DNA of 6,466 nucleotides, taken from positions 1 through 6,466 of the forward strand of contig JAHIZN010000211.1 of assembly GCA_018814245.1 (NCBI GenBank). The letters are read 5' to 3'. Of this stretch, positions 1-6,297 are shown in pieces; position 1 is the stretch's first letter, and every line of letters begins with the position of its first letter. The DNA is from a bacterium. GTDB lineage: Bacteria; UBA9089; CG2-30-40-21. Below the pieces are notes generated by a model. The model ran no database searches. It was not told where the DNA came from and saw nothing but the letters and a program-made list of their open reading frames with translations. The position numbers and the translations under genes were made by a program.

Positions 1-135
1 AGAATTCAGAATAGCTCCAGAGTAAGCCTATAAATCCCATTATTTCTCTCTCAATATCCCCATATTTCCTGAGAAAACTATCATAGCAGGTGTTCTCATT
101 CTGACTCCTGACTCCTGAATTCTGTATTCTTGCTG
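1..135. repeat. Degenerate heptamer repeat tracts
   Basis: No gene is visible here. Positions 95-129 read as consecutive 7-bp units on the plus strand: CTCATTC, TGACTCC, TGACTCC, TGAATTC, TGTATTC. On the minus strand these are GAATACA, GAATTCA, GGAGTCA, GGAGTCA, GAATGAG, the same family as the tracts at 602-647 and 1437-1481. A short GAATTCA piece also lies at 2-8. The pyrimidine-rich stretch around 38-70 faintly resembles the octamer tracts at 4561-4592, but this is weak. The mixed units here link the GGAGTCA and GAATTCA/GAATCCA variants into one family. This is direct sequence observation; mobility is not shown. Confidence 0.75.
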
Positions 136-136
136 C

Positions 137-217
137 CTAAGTAGCTACAAATGTGCTTAAAATAACAATAGCTGAGTAGTTACCCTTAACAATCCTATTA
201 GTCTCCTTTTTATCCAT
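137..217 (-). CDS. Possible 26-residue micro-ORF or broken gene start
   Basis: A minus-strand ORF starts at ATG 217-215 and ends at TAG 139-137. It would encode a 26-residue peptide beginning MDKKETNRIVKG and ending in a short hydrophobic stretch, AIVILSTFVAT. An AGGAG (229-225) lies 7 nt before the start, a good Shine-Dalgarno distance; a second ATG directly upstream is too close to it. The C-terminal half runs through a repeat module (172-183) also found near 6308, so the ORF may be the intact 5' end of a gene cut off by repeat insertion, or pure chance. No homologue is recognised. It points away from metG, so if real it is divergently transcribed. Confidence 0.2.
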   Translation of the reverse strand: MDKKETNRIVKGNYSAIVILSTFVAT

Positions 218-240
218 CATTCTTCTCCTTTTTGCAAAAT

Positions 241-503
241 AGTTCGACCTGTGCAATTAGAAACAGGGAATATATCCACAGATTACGCAGATTTCACAGA
301 TTAAAGACAGTCTGTAGGACAATTCAACAACTAATGTATAGTGAACTTGTAGAGAGAGGGCAGACACGGGGGCCTGCCCCTACGACAAATGGCTCATGAA
401 CCATTACAGTCTGCTTGCTTGCTATAGCCTCTCGGATTTTTTCTGATAATCTGTGAAATCTGCGTAATCTGTGGATAATCTTAATTGCACAAGTTGAACA
501 GTT
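241..503. repeat. 263-bp inverted-repeat element (MITE-like)
   Basis: The left arm 273-303 (begins TATCCACAGATTACGC) is a perfect 31-nt reverse complement of 447-477. Outside a short unpaired stretch, pairing resumes: 242-259 (containing CTGTGCAATTA) matches 482-499 (TAATTGCACAAG) imperfectly. The unit is therefore a large palindrome with arms of about 60 nt and a centre of about 140 nt holding no convincing gene. A GC-rich hairpin lies in the centre (358-379). No transposase is present and no clear direct target duplication is seen, so a non-autonomous element or a dispersed intergenic palindrome both fit. An antisense ORF across it (324-512) is not believed. Confidence 0.8.
358..379. repeat. 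GC-rich hairpin inside the palindrome
   Basis: GGGCAG (358-363) pairs with CTGCCC (374-379) around a G-rich loop, ACACGGGGGC. It is far more GC-rich than its surroundings, which suggests a separately inserted palindromic repeat unit. CCTGCCCCT (373-381) recurs at 1400-1408 inside the metG insert. No U-run follows on either strand, so it is not called a terminator. Confidence 0.5.
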
Positions 504-572
504 TTGAACCATAACATATTATACCCTAAACAATATAAATAATCAACTATCTTTTTTCACTTGCGAATTTAC

Positions 573-601
573 TTGCTTTTTCCCCTTTTTCATGCTATCA
601 T
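573..601 (+). promoter_or_regulatory. Predicted sigma-70 promoter of metG
   Basis: TTGCTT (573-578) and TATCAT (596-601) are separated by exactly 17 nt, with an extended -10 TG at 593-594. Transcription would start near 607-609, inside the first heptamer repeat, giving a leader of about 54 nt made almost wholly of repeats. It is the best promoter-like sequence in the 160 nt before metG. It is inferred from consensus only. Confidence 0.55.
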
Positions 602-648
<47 letters not shown>

Positions 649-650
649 AA

Positions 651-655
651 AGGAG
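651..655 (+). promoter_or_regulatory. Ribosome binding site of metG
   Basis: AGGAG lies 6 nt before the GTG at 662. It is the closest of many GGAG motifs and supports the GTG as the start codon, since no ATG gives the conserved MetRS N-terminus. Confidence 0.75.
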
Positions 656-661
656 AAGAAG

Positions 662-2299
662 GTGTCAAAGAAATTCTACATCACCACACCCTTATATTAT
701 GTTAATGATGTGCCTCATATCGGGCATTCGTATACTACCGTAGCAGCAGATGTTCTGGCACGATACAAGAGGCTGGCTGGAGAGGATGTCTTTTTCCTTA
801 CTGGTACGGATGAGCATGGTCAGAAGATTGAACGGGCAGCCAAGGAAAGGAATGAAACACCCAAGCAATTGGCTGACAGGGTCGTGGAAAATTTCAAGGG
901 GTTGTGGACAAGGCTTAATATCTCCAACGATGACTTTATCCGCACCACTGAGGAACGGCACAAGAAGGCAGTAACTGCTTTTTTTCTCAAGCTGTATGAA
1001 AAGGGTGATATTTATCGCGGTAAATATGAGGGCTGGTATTGTATCCCTTGTGAAACCTATTGCCCGGAGGGACAGGTTGAGGATCAGAAGTGTCCATCCT
1101 GCGGCAGGCAGCTGGAATGGCTTGAGGAAGATGGATATTTTTTCCGCATGTCTGCTTATGAGAGTGAGCTGCTTGATTACTTAAATAAAAATCCTGAGTT
1201 TATCATGCCTGAAAATCGGCGTCAGGAAATAATTAATATCATCAAGGGCGGGCTAAAGGACTTAAATATCAGCCGTGCCACCTTTGATTGGGGAATTCCT
1301 GTGCCTGTATCTGACAAGAATGAGATTATCTATGTCTGGTTTGAGGCATTGATAAACTATATCACCGCAGCAGGATACATGGAAGATGAGGAGGAGAATC
1401 CTGCCCCTGTCAGCGGGGGACATGAGAACATCCATCCCAGAATTCAGAATCCAGAATCCAGAATCCAGAATCCAGAATCTGCCAGCAATGGGCAAAAAAG
1501 ATTCGAAAAACTCTGGCCTGCAGATGTTCATATCATTGGCAAGGATATTCTTAAGTTTCACACCATTATCTGGCCAACCATGCTAATTGCTGCCGGGCTC
1601 AAGCTGCCAAAAATGGTTGTTGCCCATGGGTGGTGGACAGTTAACGGCAAAAAGATGTCAAAATCCTCTGGAAATGCCATTGACCCTGACGATATTATAA
1701 CCCAAGTTGGGGTAGACGGTTATCGATACTTTTTATTAAAAGCCGTGCCGTTTGGTCAGGATGGTGATTTCTCGCAAGAGGCATTAATCCGCAGGGTAAA
1801 CAGCGATCTGGCAAACGATCTTGGCAATCTTGTTACAAGAACCATTGCCATGGTTATTAAATATTTTGATGGGAAGATACCATCAGCACAAAAAGAAGGT
1901 GATAACCCACTCAAGGATCTTGCCCTGCAAATTGTTCCCATCGTGGATAAGGCAATGTGTCATCTGGAGTTTCATAATGCCTTGTCAAGTATCTGGGAGC
2001 TGATTGGAGAATGCAACCGATATGTGGATAAAAAAGCACCATGGGTATTGTTTAAGGAAGGAAAGACTGATGAGCTTTCCAGTGTACTTTATAACCTGCT
2101 TGAGTCTATCCGCTTTATAACCATACTTGTCAGCCCGTTTATTCCATGGATAGCTGAAGCAATATGGACACATTTGGGGATAGAAAGACCGTTGGATGAA
2201 CAGATGCTTTCTGATCTTGAATGGGGAAGATTACAAAAAGATGGAAGGGTTATTCCGACTGTCCAGCCAATTTATGCGAGGATACAAGAAAATGGATAA
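662..2299 (+). CDS. metG: Methionyl-tRNA synthetase
   Basis: MetG charges tRNA-Met with methionine using ATP in the cytoplasm, for both initiation and elongation. The 545-residue product is a class I synthetase: HIGH at residues 19-22, KMSKS at 331-335, and a zinc-knuckle insert with CxxC pairs C127/C130 and C144/C147. The Rossmann halves and the helical anticodon-binding region (about 370-525) look complete. It ends without the C-terminal EMAP/Trbp-like dimerisation domain found in some MetRSs, an absence also normal for many bacteria. GTG is chosen as start because SKKFYITTPLYYVND is the usual family N-terminus and AGGAG sits 6 nt upstream. Oddity: residues about 246-279 are extra compared with the usual link between the INYITAAGY and KLWPADVH motifs. 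They include two RIQNPES copies translated from a DNA repeat. The frame is intact and all catalytic motifs remain, so the enzyme is probably functional. The gene overlaps der by 8 nt. Confidence 0.97.
   Translation: MSKKFYITTPLYYVNDVPHIGHSYTTVAADVLARYKRLAGEDVFFLTGTDEHGQKIERAAKERNETPKQLADRVVENFKGLWTRLNISNDDFIRTTEERHKKAVTAFFLKLYEKGDIYRGKYEGWYCIPCETYCPEGQVEDQKCPSCGRQLEWLEEDGYFFRMSAYESELLDYLNKNPEFIMPENRRQEIINIIKGGLKDLNISRATFDWGIPVPVSDKNEIIYVWFEALINYITAAGYMEDEEENPAPVSGGHENIHPRIQNPESRIQNPESASNGQKRFEKLWPADVHIIGKDILKFHTIIWPTMLIAAGLKLPKMVVAHGWWTVNGKKMSKSSGNAIDPDDIITQVGVDGYRYFLLKAVPFGQDGDFSQEALIRRVNSDLANDLGNLVTRTIAMVIKYFDGKIPSAQKEGDNPLKDLALQIVPIVDKAMCHLEFHNALSSIWELIGECNRYVDKKAPWVLFKEGKTDELSSVLYNLLESIRFITILVSPFIPWIAEAIWTHLGIERPLDEQMLSDLEWGRLQKDGRVIPTVQPIYARIQENG
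1396..1500 (+). repeat. Repeat-derived in-frame insert within metG
   Basis: Positions 1437-1481 are 7-bp units GAATTCA, four GAATCCA and GAATCTG (42 bp of the array is 1437-1478 in the CCAGAAT phase). Because three heptamers make 21 nt, the DNA repeat becomes a repeated heptapeptide, RIQNPES, at residues 260-266 and 267-273. Just upstream, 1400-1420 is C- and G-rich (CCCC 1404-1407, GGGG 1415-1418) and shares CCTGCCCCT with the hairpin at 373-381, so the whole insert may come from dispersed repeats. The outer boundaries are judged from my memory of MetRS alignments and are approximate. Confidence 0.8.
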
Positions 2300-3620
2300 A
2301 CCAGTTGTAGCTATTGTAGGCAGACCAAATGTGGGCAAGTCAACCCTGTTTAACCGTCTCTCATCTACCAGACAGGCGATTGTTCATCCTACACCAGGGG
2401 TAACCAGGGATAGGAATTACATCGAAGTCTCATGGTCAGGGATTGATTTTGTGCTTGTTGATACCGGCGGGATTGAGGTTAATTCTGATGATCTCTTGCT
2501 TCAGAGGATACGGCATCAGGCAGAGGTGGCTATCAGAGAGGCAGATGTTATCGTCTTTCTTTGCGATGGCAAGGATGGGGTTGCGGCTCAAGATGTAGAG
2601 ATTTCCCACATACTTCACAAAACAAGCCAACCCATTATATTGACAATAAATAAGGTTGATAATATGATGCGGGATGCAGAATTTACCCCTGAATTTTACA
2701 AACTTGGCATGGGTAACCCAATCGCCATATCAAGTGCTCATGGGTTGAATATCAATGACCTTCTTGACGAAATAATCAGTCATCTCTCTCAAGATAAAGA
2801 AAATATTGAAAAAAAACCTCAAATTGCCGTAGCCATTGTTGGCAAGCCCAATGTCGGCAAATCATCCCTGATAAATATCATTCTTGGCGAGGAAAGACTA
2901 CTGGTGCATGATGTAGCCGGAACAACACGGGATGCGATTGATACAAATATTACATGGAATAACAAGGAGATTGTTCTTATCGATACTGCCGGGATTAGAA
3001 AAAAGGCAAAGATAAAAGAGGATATAGAAAAGTCAAGCGTGCTCAGGGCATTGAATGCGGTTGATCGTTCTGCGGTCTCTGTGCTGATGATTGATTGCAA
3101 TGAGGGATTAACCGAGCAGGATCAAAAGATCCTGTCCAAGATAGAATATCGTGGATGCGGGTGTATTATTGCTGTAAATAAATGGGACCTGCGGCCATTA
3201 GGAGAGGAATCTGAAGCATTGCGGGAGGGATACGCAAATCTTATTCAAAAGCAGATTCCCTATCTTGGATATGTCAAGGTAGTCTTCATCTCTGCCCTCA
3301 AAAAACAGGGAGTGAACAGACTCCTCAATCTTGTGGAAAAGACTGCTCAAGAGCATGGGAGATGGATATCTACAGGCAAGCTTAATCGGGCAATCGAAAA
3401 GGCTTGTGAAGATATTCATCCACCGGCAATCAATGGAAAACAATTGAAGATATTTTATTCTACTCAGGTAAAAACAGGTCCGCCAACATTTGCCTTGTTT
3501 GTCAACCAACAAGCCCTTTTCACTGATGCCTATTCCAAATATTTGATGAAAAAGCTCCGTGAAGGGTTTGGATTTGATAGCGTGCCAATTAAGTTTGCAG
3601 TTAAACAGAGAGGGAAATAG
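2292..3620 (+). CDS. der: Ribosome-assembly GTPase Der (EngA)
   Basis: Der is an essential tandem-domain GTPase that binds the 50S subunit late in assembly. The 442-residue product has two G domains and a C-terminal KH-like domain. Domain 1: GRPNVGKS at 10-17, TPGVTRD at 34-40, DTGG at 57-60, NKVD at 120-123. Domain 2: GKPNVGKS at 184-191, TTRD at 211-214, DTAG at 231-234, NKWD at 296-299. The KH-like domain spans about 355-440. Length is normal for the family. The ATG at 2292 is chosen because MDKPVVAIVGRPNVGKS is the family N-terminus; the open frame continues up to 2196, but that sequence lies within metG and matches nothing in Der. The start overlaps the last 8 nt of metG, with a weak GAGG (2278-2281) upstream, which suggests coupling to metG translation. 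Confidence 0.97.
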   Translation: MDKPVVAIVGRPNVGKSTLFNRLSSTRQAIVHPTPGVTRDRNYIEVSWSGIDFVLVDTGGIEVNSDDLLLQRIRHQAEVAIREADVIVFLCDGKDGVAAQDVEISHILHKTSQPIILTINKVDNMMRDAEFTPEFYKLGMGNPIAISSAHGLNINDLLDEIISHLSQDKENIEKKPQIAVAIVGKPNVGKSSLINIILGEERLLVHDVAGTTRDAIDTNITWNNKEIVLIDTAGIRKKAKIKEDIEKSSVLRALNAVDRSAVSVLMIDCNEGLTEQDQKILSKIEYRGCGCIIAVNKWDLRPLGEESEALREGYANLIQKQIPYLGYVKVVFISALKKQGVNRLLNLVEKTAQEHGRWISTGKLNRAIEKACEDIHPPAINGKQLKIFYSTQVKTGPPTFALFVNQQALFTDAYSKYLMKKLREGFGFDSVPIKFAVKQRGK

Positions 3621-3625
3621 GGGCG

Positions 3626-3757
3626 GAAATTAAAAATTATGAATTATGAATTAAAAATGAGGAAAGAAAGAGAATGAAATACAGCCTATAATTTTTAATT
3701 TCTTGACATTTCTCCTTCCCTCCCCAATTTTTAATTTTTAATTCATAATTTTTAATT
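3626..3757. repeat. AT-rich inverted repeat between der and plsY
   Basis: 3628-3646 (AATTAAAAATTATGAATTA) is a perfect 19-nt reverse complement of 3739-3757. A nested inner pair exists as well: 3626-3640 matches the reverse complement of 3688-3702 exactly. Between the arms the plus strand is purine-rich first (3659-3674), then pyrimidine-rich (3709-3725). The spacer could fold into a long weak hairpin in RNA. No GC-rich stem plus U-run is present, so it is not a classical terminator. It fits a simple dispersed intergenic repeat, and it separates plsY somewhat from metG-der. Confidence 0.8.
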
Positions 3758-3762
3758 ACTTT

Positions 3763-3768
3763 GAGGTG
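3763..3768 (+). promoter_or_regulatory. Ribosome binding site of plsY
   Basis: GAGGTG lies 7 nt before the ATG at 3776, just after the right arm of the AT-rich inverted repeat. It fixes the plsY start. Confidence 0.7.
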
Positions 3769-3775
3769 AAGAATA

Positions 3776-4369
3776 ATGTTAATTATCGCCGTAATATTTT
3801 GTCTGTTTTCTTATCTAATAGGATCAATCCCTACGGGCTACTGGATAGGATTGATAGTCAAAAGAATAGACATCAGAACCGTAGGGAGTAAAAACATCGG
3901 GGCAACCAATGTTTTCAGGATACTTGGACGAAAATACGGGATATTGGTGCTGGTGATGGACATCCTTAAGGGGGTAATTCCAGTAATTGCAGCAAGGATA
4001 TATTTTCCTTGCGAGTTTCAGGTTGCATGGATATTGATTGGCATGTCAGCCGTTTGTGGACATACATGGACAATATTCTTAAGATTTAAGGGCGGCAAAG
4101 GGGTAGCCACCAGCCTTGGCGTCTTTCTCGGGCTTGCACCTGTGCCTGTCTTGATTGTTATACCTGTATTTGCAGCAATTGTTTATTTTACCCGCTTCGT
4201 TTCACTTGGCTCAATAGTCTCCAGTCTGCTTTTATCACCCCTTGTCTGGATATTTACCCGAAGCCTTCCCCTGTCAGTATTTTGCATAGCCATGACAACC
4301 TTGATCATTCTTCGGCATATCCCTAATATCAAGCGATTGATGAAGGGTGAGGAAAATAAGCTGTTTTAG
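3776..4369 (+). CDS. plsY: Acyl-phosphate:glycerol-3-phosphate acyltransferase PlsY
   Basis: PlsY transfers an acyl group from acyl-phosphate (made by PlsX) to the sn-1 position of glycerol-3-phosphate, the first committed step of phospholipid synthesis, in the inner membrane. The 197-residue product is very hydrophobic with about five to seven membrane segments. It shows the three family motifs: GSIPTGY at 16-22 leading to GSKNIGATNVFR at 37-48, the glycine-rich FKGGKGVATSLG at 104-115, and HIPNIKRL at 181-188. Length is typical. plsY commonly lies near der in bacteria, and here it follows der after a 155-nt repeat-filled spacer, so it may share the upstream transcript or have its own weak promoter. 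No gpsA follows; the next gene is convergent. Confidence 0.97.
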   Translation: MLIIAVIFCLFSYLIGSIPTGYWIGLIVKRIDIRTVGSKNIGATNVFRILGRKYGILVLVMDILKGVIPVIAARIYFPCEFQVAWILIGMSAVCGHTWTIFLRFKGGKGVATSLGVFLGLAPVPVLIVIPVFAAIVYFTRFVSLGSIVSSLLLSPLVWIFTRSLPLSVFCIAMTTLIILRHIPNIKRLMKGEENKLF

Positions 4370-4379
4370 TATTAATACT
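4368..4379. other. 12-bp perfect palindrome at the plsY stop
   Basis: AGTATTAATACT overlaps the plsY stop codon and is followed by TTT. The stem is AT-rich and short, so it is a poor terminator candidate; it is noted because no better terminator is visible after plsY. Confidence 0.3.
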
Positions 4380-4431
4380 TTACCCGTGAGAATTTTGCTT
4401 TTTGTGTAAGAAAATTTACAACATTTTCCAC

Positions 4432-4728
4432 CTGTGCGGTTGTGGATAATTGCATCAAGCCTCGTTAGTCAGGTAGCTATTGCAACGAGAAGAGGTATCA
4501 CCTCTGGCAGAGAAAGAACCACAAAGGGTGTAAATATTGGTGGTGTCCTTAAAATCTCCCTATCTCTCTATTTCTCTATCCCCCTATCCCCTCGCGAAAC
4601 AGGAGTAATTGTAAATGAGAAAAGCCTGGCAAGGGTTGTATCTCTTATGATTTACACCCTTTGTGGATCTTTCTCTGTATTTGCGTACTATTGTTATGCT
4701 TTTGCGGCTTAACACAACAACCGCACAG
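4432..4728. repeat. Inverted-repeat element A (about 297 bp)
   Basis: This fills most of the gene-free interval between plsY and the convergent TPR/SH3 gene. Outer ends: CTGTGCGGTTGT (4432-4443) is the perfect reverse complement of 4717-4728. Inner arms: 4508-4535 (contains CCACAAAGGGTGTAAAT) matches the reverse complement of 4650-4677 with one mismatch in 28. Between the inner arms, 4561-4592 is a pyrimidine tract with an 8-bp rhythm (TATCTCTC, TATTTCTC, TATCCCCC, TATCCCCT). A diverged copy in the opposite orientation begins near 6298. No transposase is encoded. The open frame at 4434-4712 is palindrome-derived and has no ribosome binding site, so I do not call it a gene. Confidence 0.85.
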
Positions 4729-4738
4729 CTCGTAAATT

Positions 4739-4763
4739 CTCTGTGTCTTGCGTGTCTCTGTGA
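4739..4763. repeat. Low-complexity CTCTGTG-type repeat
   Basis: Positions 4739-4763 alternate between CTCTGTGTCTTG and CGTGTCTCTGTG, an imperfect duplication between element A and the end of the TPR/SH3 gene. It resembles the simple repeats in element A (TTTCTCTGTA at 4670-4679). No function is apparent. The rest of 4764-4791 shows nothing further. Confidence 0.4.
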
Positions 4764-4791
4764 TTAATTTTTACCTTAGTTAGCCAGCCTG

Positions 4792-6195
4792 TTAATGTTT
4801 CCCTCCTTCCGTAGTTGTATGTACCGATTTATTGGGTGATGGTATCGGCGATGAATGCTGCACCGGTTCCTCATTCATAAATATTACCTCTGGTTGTGCC
4901 TGATGTTTAACAGTATGTGCCACTGATGATTTCTGTGGTTGTTTTCTGACAGGAGCTTTTTTGACTATCGGTTTTTTCTTCTTAACCGGAGACTTAGGTT
5001 TGACAGCCTTCTTTTTTTCCTCATGTCTATCAACAAGATAGTTGACATATTCGCTGCATTCCTCTATTATTTTTGTCCTTTGGACGGATTTTTTTGATTC
5101 TTTATTGTCAACCCGTTTCACAAGATAGGAACAGATATAGCCAACCTTACTATCAGGTAATTCTACCTTATAATACCACTTGACAGCAGTATCATCAAGG
5201 AGAACCATTCTTGTCTCTGTTGCTATTTTTGCTACAGGCTTATAATCATACCCGGGCAGGGCAGGCCAGTCCCAGACAATGGCTGGTTTGATGGAGACAA
5301 GTACATTGCCTTTTTGAGGCAAGGAGTCTTTTACTGATTCAGCAGGCACAATGTCTTTATCCTGCTTATGTTCAGAGGGATGATGCTCTCCTGCAGAAGA
5401 TGGATGCGAGTCAACTACTATCATCTCGTCATTTTCATCGCTTATTTGCTGCTGATGTCCATCAACAAAACATGCTGATTCAGAAAAGGATTCATGCCCT
5501 TTACTTTTTTCTTCAACAAATGTTGGCTCAAGCTTGGTATTCTCTGGGGCAGACTTTTCTGGCGGCAACCTTAATTCAGGTTTTTCAGAAAAGACAGCCT
5601 CCTCAGTATATGCCGGGGCAGGATTTTTCAGGGACTGGACATATAACTGGTATTTATGCCGTATCTCTTCTGCCTCTTTGCCCTGAACATGCTCAATTGC
5701 CTTTTCAGCCTCTTCATAGTTTCCGCGTTCGTAATAAAATCTGCTTAAGACTTCAGGAGAATTTATCAATGAGGTATATTTGTTTTTTAATTCCTGAGCC
5801 TCCTTGTAATTTATAACCGTATCAAGTACCTCTACAGCTTTCTGTTGATTAATCTCCGGCAGAGAGGTGCCGCTTAAGTTATTCATAAAAACATCACCAA
5901 AGTATATCTTTGCCAGATAATACTTTGCTAAAGGGGATGGCGACTCTATGAAACAAAAGACAGCCTGTTCATAGTTGTAATTACCAAAGGCATTAACACC
6001 CTTTTTCCATGACTCATCCCTTGGCGGCGGCATGGGAACGCTTGAATTTCCCTCTACAGGTAATGCCTTTGTCTCTGCAGCAGGCTTTTCAAATTCGACA
6101 ATCATTTCCTCAGTTGATTCGTCTGCAGCATAAACTGTTGCCACATGCCCCATCAATAAAATATTCATTGCCATATAAAACAATAGCTTTCTCAT
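4792..6195 (-). CDS. Exported TPR-like and SH3-domain protein, unknown role
   Basis: I do not recognise a named family. The 467-residue product starts with a signal peptide: MRK, a hydrophobic core (about 4-16) and a likely cleavage at VYA-AD (after 23 or 24). Residues 62-188 are helical and TPR-like; FYYERGNYEEAEKAI (153-167) is a clear TPR-type motif. Residues 190-295 are acidic, Pro/Glu/Ser-rich and probably disordered. Residues 297-362 look like a bacterial SH3 domain (VLVSIKPAIVW through WYYKVELP to VGYICSYLVKRV). A Lys/Pro-rich basic tail follows (393-422). Such proteins usually act in the periplasm or envelope, with SH3 domains often binding peptidoglycan or proteins; that is inference. 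The start at 6195 is preferred over an ATG 11 codons upstream, because GGAGGG lies close before it and the signal peptide then begins correctly. The gene is convergent with plsY and lies between two copies of one repeat element. Confidence 0.85.
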   Translation of the reverse strand: MRKLLFYMAMNILLMGHVATVYAADESTEEMIVEFEKPAAETKALPVEGNSSVPMPPPRDESWKKGVNAFGNYNYEQAVFCFIESPSPLAKYYLAKIYFGDVFMNNLSGTSLPEINQQKAVEVLDTVINYKEAQELKNKYTSLINSPEVLSRFYYERGNYEEAEKAIEHVQGKEAEEIRHKYQLYVQSLKNPAPAYTEEAVFSEKPELRLPPEKSAPENTKLEPTFVEEKSKGHESFSESACFVDGHQQQISDENDEMIVVDSHPSSAGEHHPSEHKQDKDIVPAESVKDSLPQKGNVLVSIKPAIVWDWPALPGYDYKPVAKIATETRMVLLDDTAVKWYYKVELPDSKVGYICSYLVKRVDNKESKKSVQRTKIIEECSEYVNYLVDRHEEKKKAVKPKSPVKKKKPIVKKAPVRKQPQKSSVAHTVKHQAQPEVIFMNEEPVQHSSPIPSPNKSVHTTTEGGKH

Positions 6196-6202
6196 TAATT
6201 CT

Positions 6203-6208
6203 CCCTCC
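6203..6208 (-). promoter_or_regulatory. Strong ribosome binding site deciding the TPR/SH3 start
   Basis: On the minus strand AAGGAGGGAG (6210-6201) precedes ATG 6195-6193, with the GGAGG core 8 nt away. The upstream alternative start at 6228 would place this site inside the coding sequence and bury the signal peptide behind 11 extra residues. Confidence 0.75.
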
Positions 6209-6256
6209 TTAACGCAATATTTTTCCAATCATTTTGCTTTCGCATTTAATACTTTC

Positions 6257-6284
6257 AGTGTAACTGCTCAATATCCTGTGGCAA
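6257..6284 (-). promoter_or_regulatory. Possible promoter of the TPR/SH3 gene
   Basis: On the minus strand TTGCCA (6284-6279) and TACACT (6262-6257) are 16 nt apart, which would give a leader of about 55 nt. The -35 matches consensus at five of six positions and the -10 at four. An alternative pair just downstream, TTGAGC and TTAAAT, is also 16 nt apart, so the choice is uncertain. Confidence 0.3.
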
Positions 6285-6297
6285 TTCGCAAGAGGTT

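Noticed and set aside
358..379. Rho-independent terminator
   Set aside because: The stem is only 6 bp with a G-rich loop, no U-run follows on either strand, and no gene ends next to it.
470..478. Perfect DnaA-box sequence TGTGGATAA here, and again at 4441-4449 and near 2022-2030, suggesting an origin
   Set aside because: The boxes are scattered rather than clustered, two lie inside repeat elements and one inside metG, and no dnaA, dnaN or other origin gene is nearby.
1396..1500. Intein or frameshift in metG
   Set aside because: The insert is only about 34 residues, has no intein splicing motifs, and the frame stays open with all MetRS motifs in order.
2196..2291. N-terminal extension of Der from the ATG at 2196
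   Set aside because: These 32 codons lie inside metG in another frame and do not resemble Der; the conserved N-terminus begins at 2292.
3687..3708. Promoter for plsY from TATAAT (3687-3692) or TTGACA (3703-3708)
   Set aside because: Neither has a partner box at a proper distance: no -35 precedes the TATAAT, and CATAAT lies 35 nt after the TTGACA. In this AT-rich repeat such matches are expected by chance.
4434..4712. 92-residue plus-strand ORF
   Set aside because: It is contained in inverted-repeat element A, has no ribosome binding site and its composition reflects the palindromic repeats.
5400..5816. 138-residue plus-strand ORF
   Set aside because: It is antisense to the well-supported TPR/SH3 gene and shows no domain or start signal.
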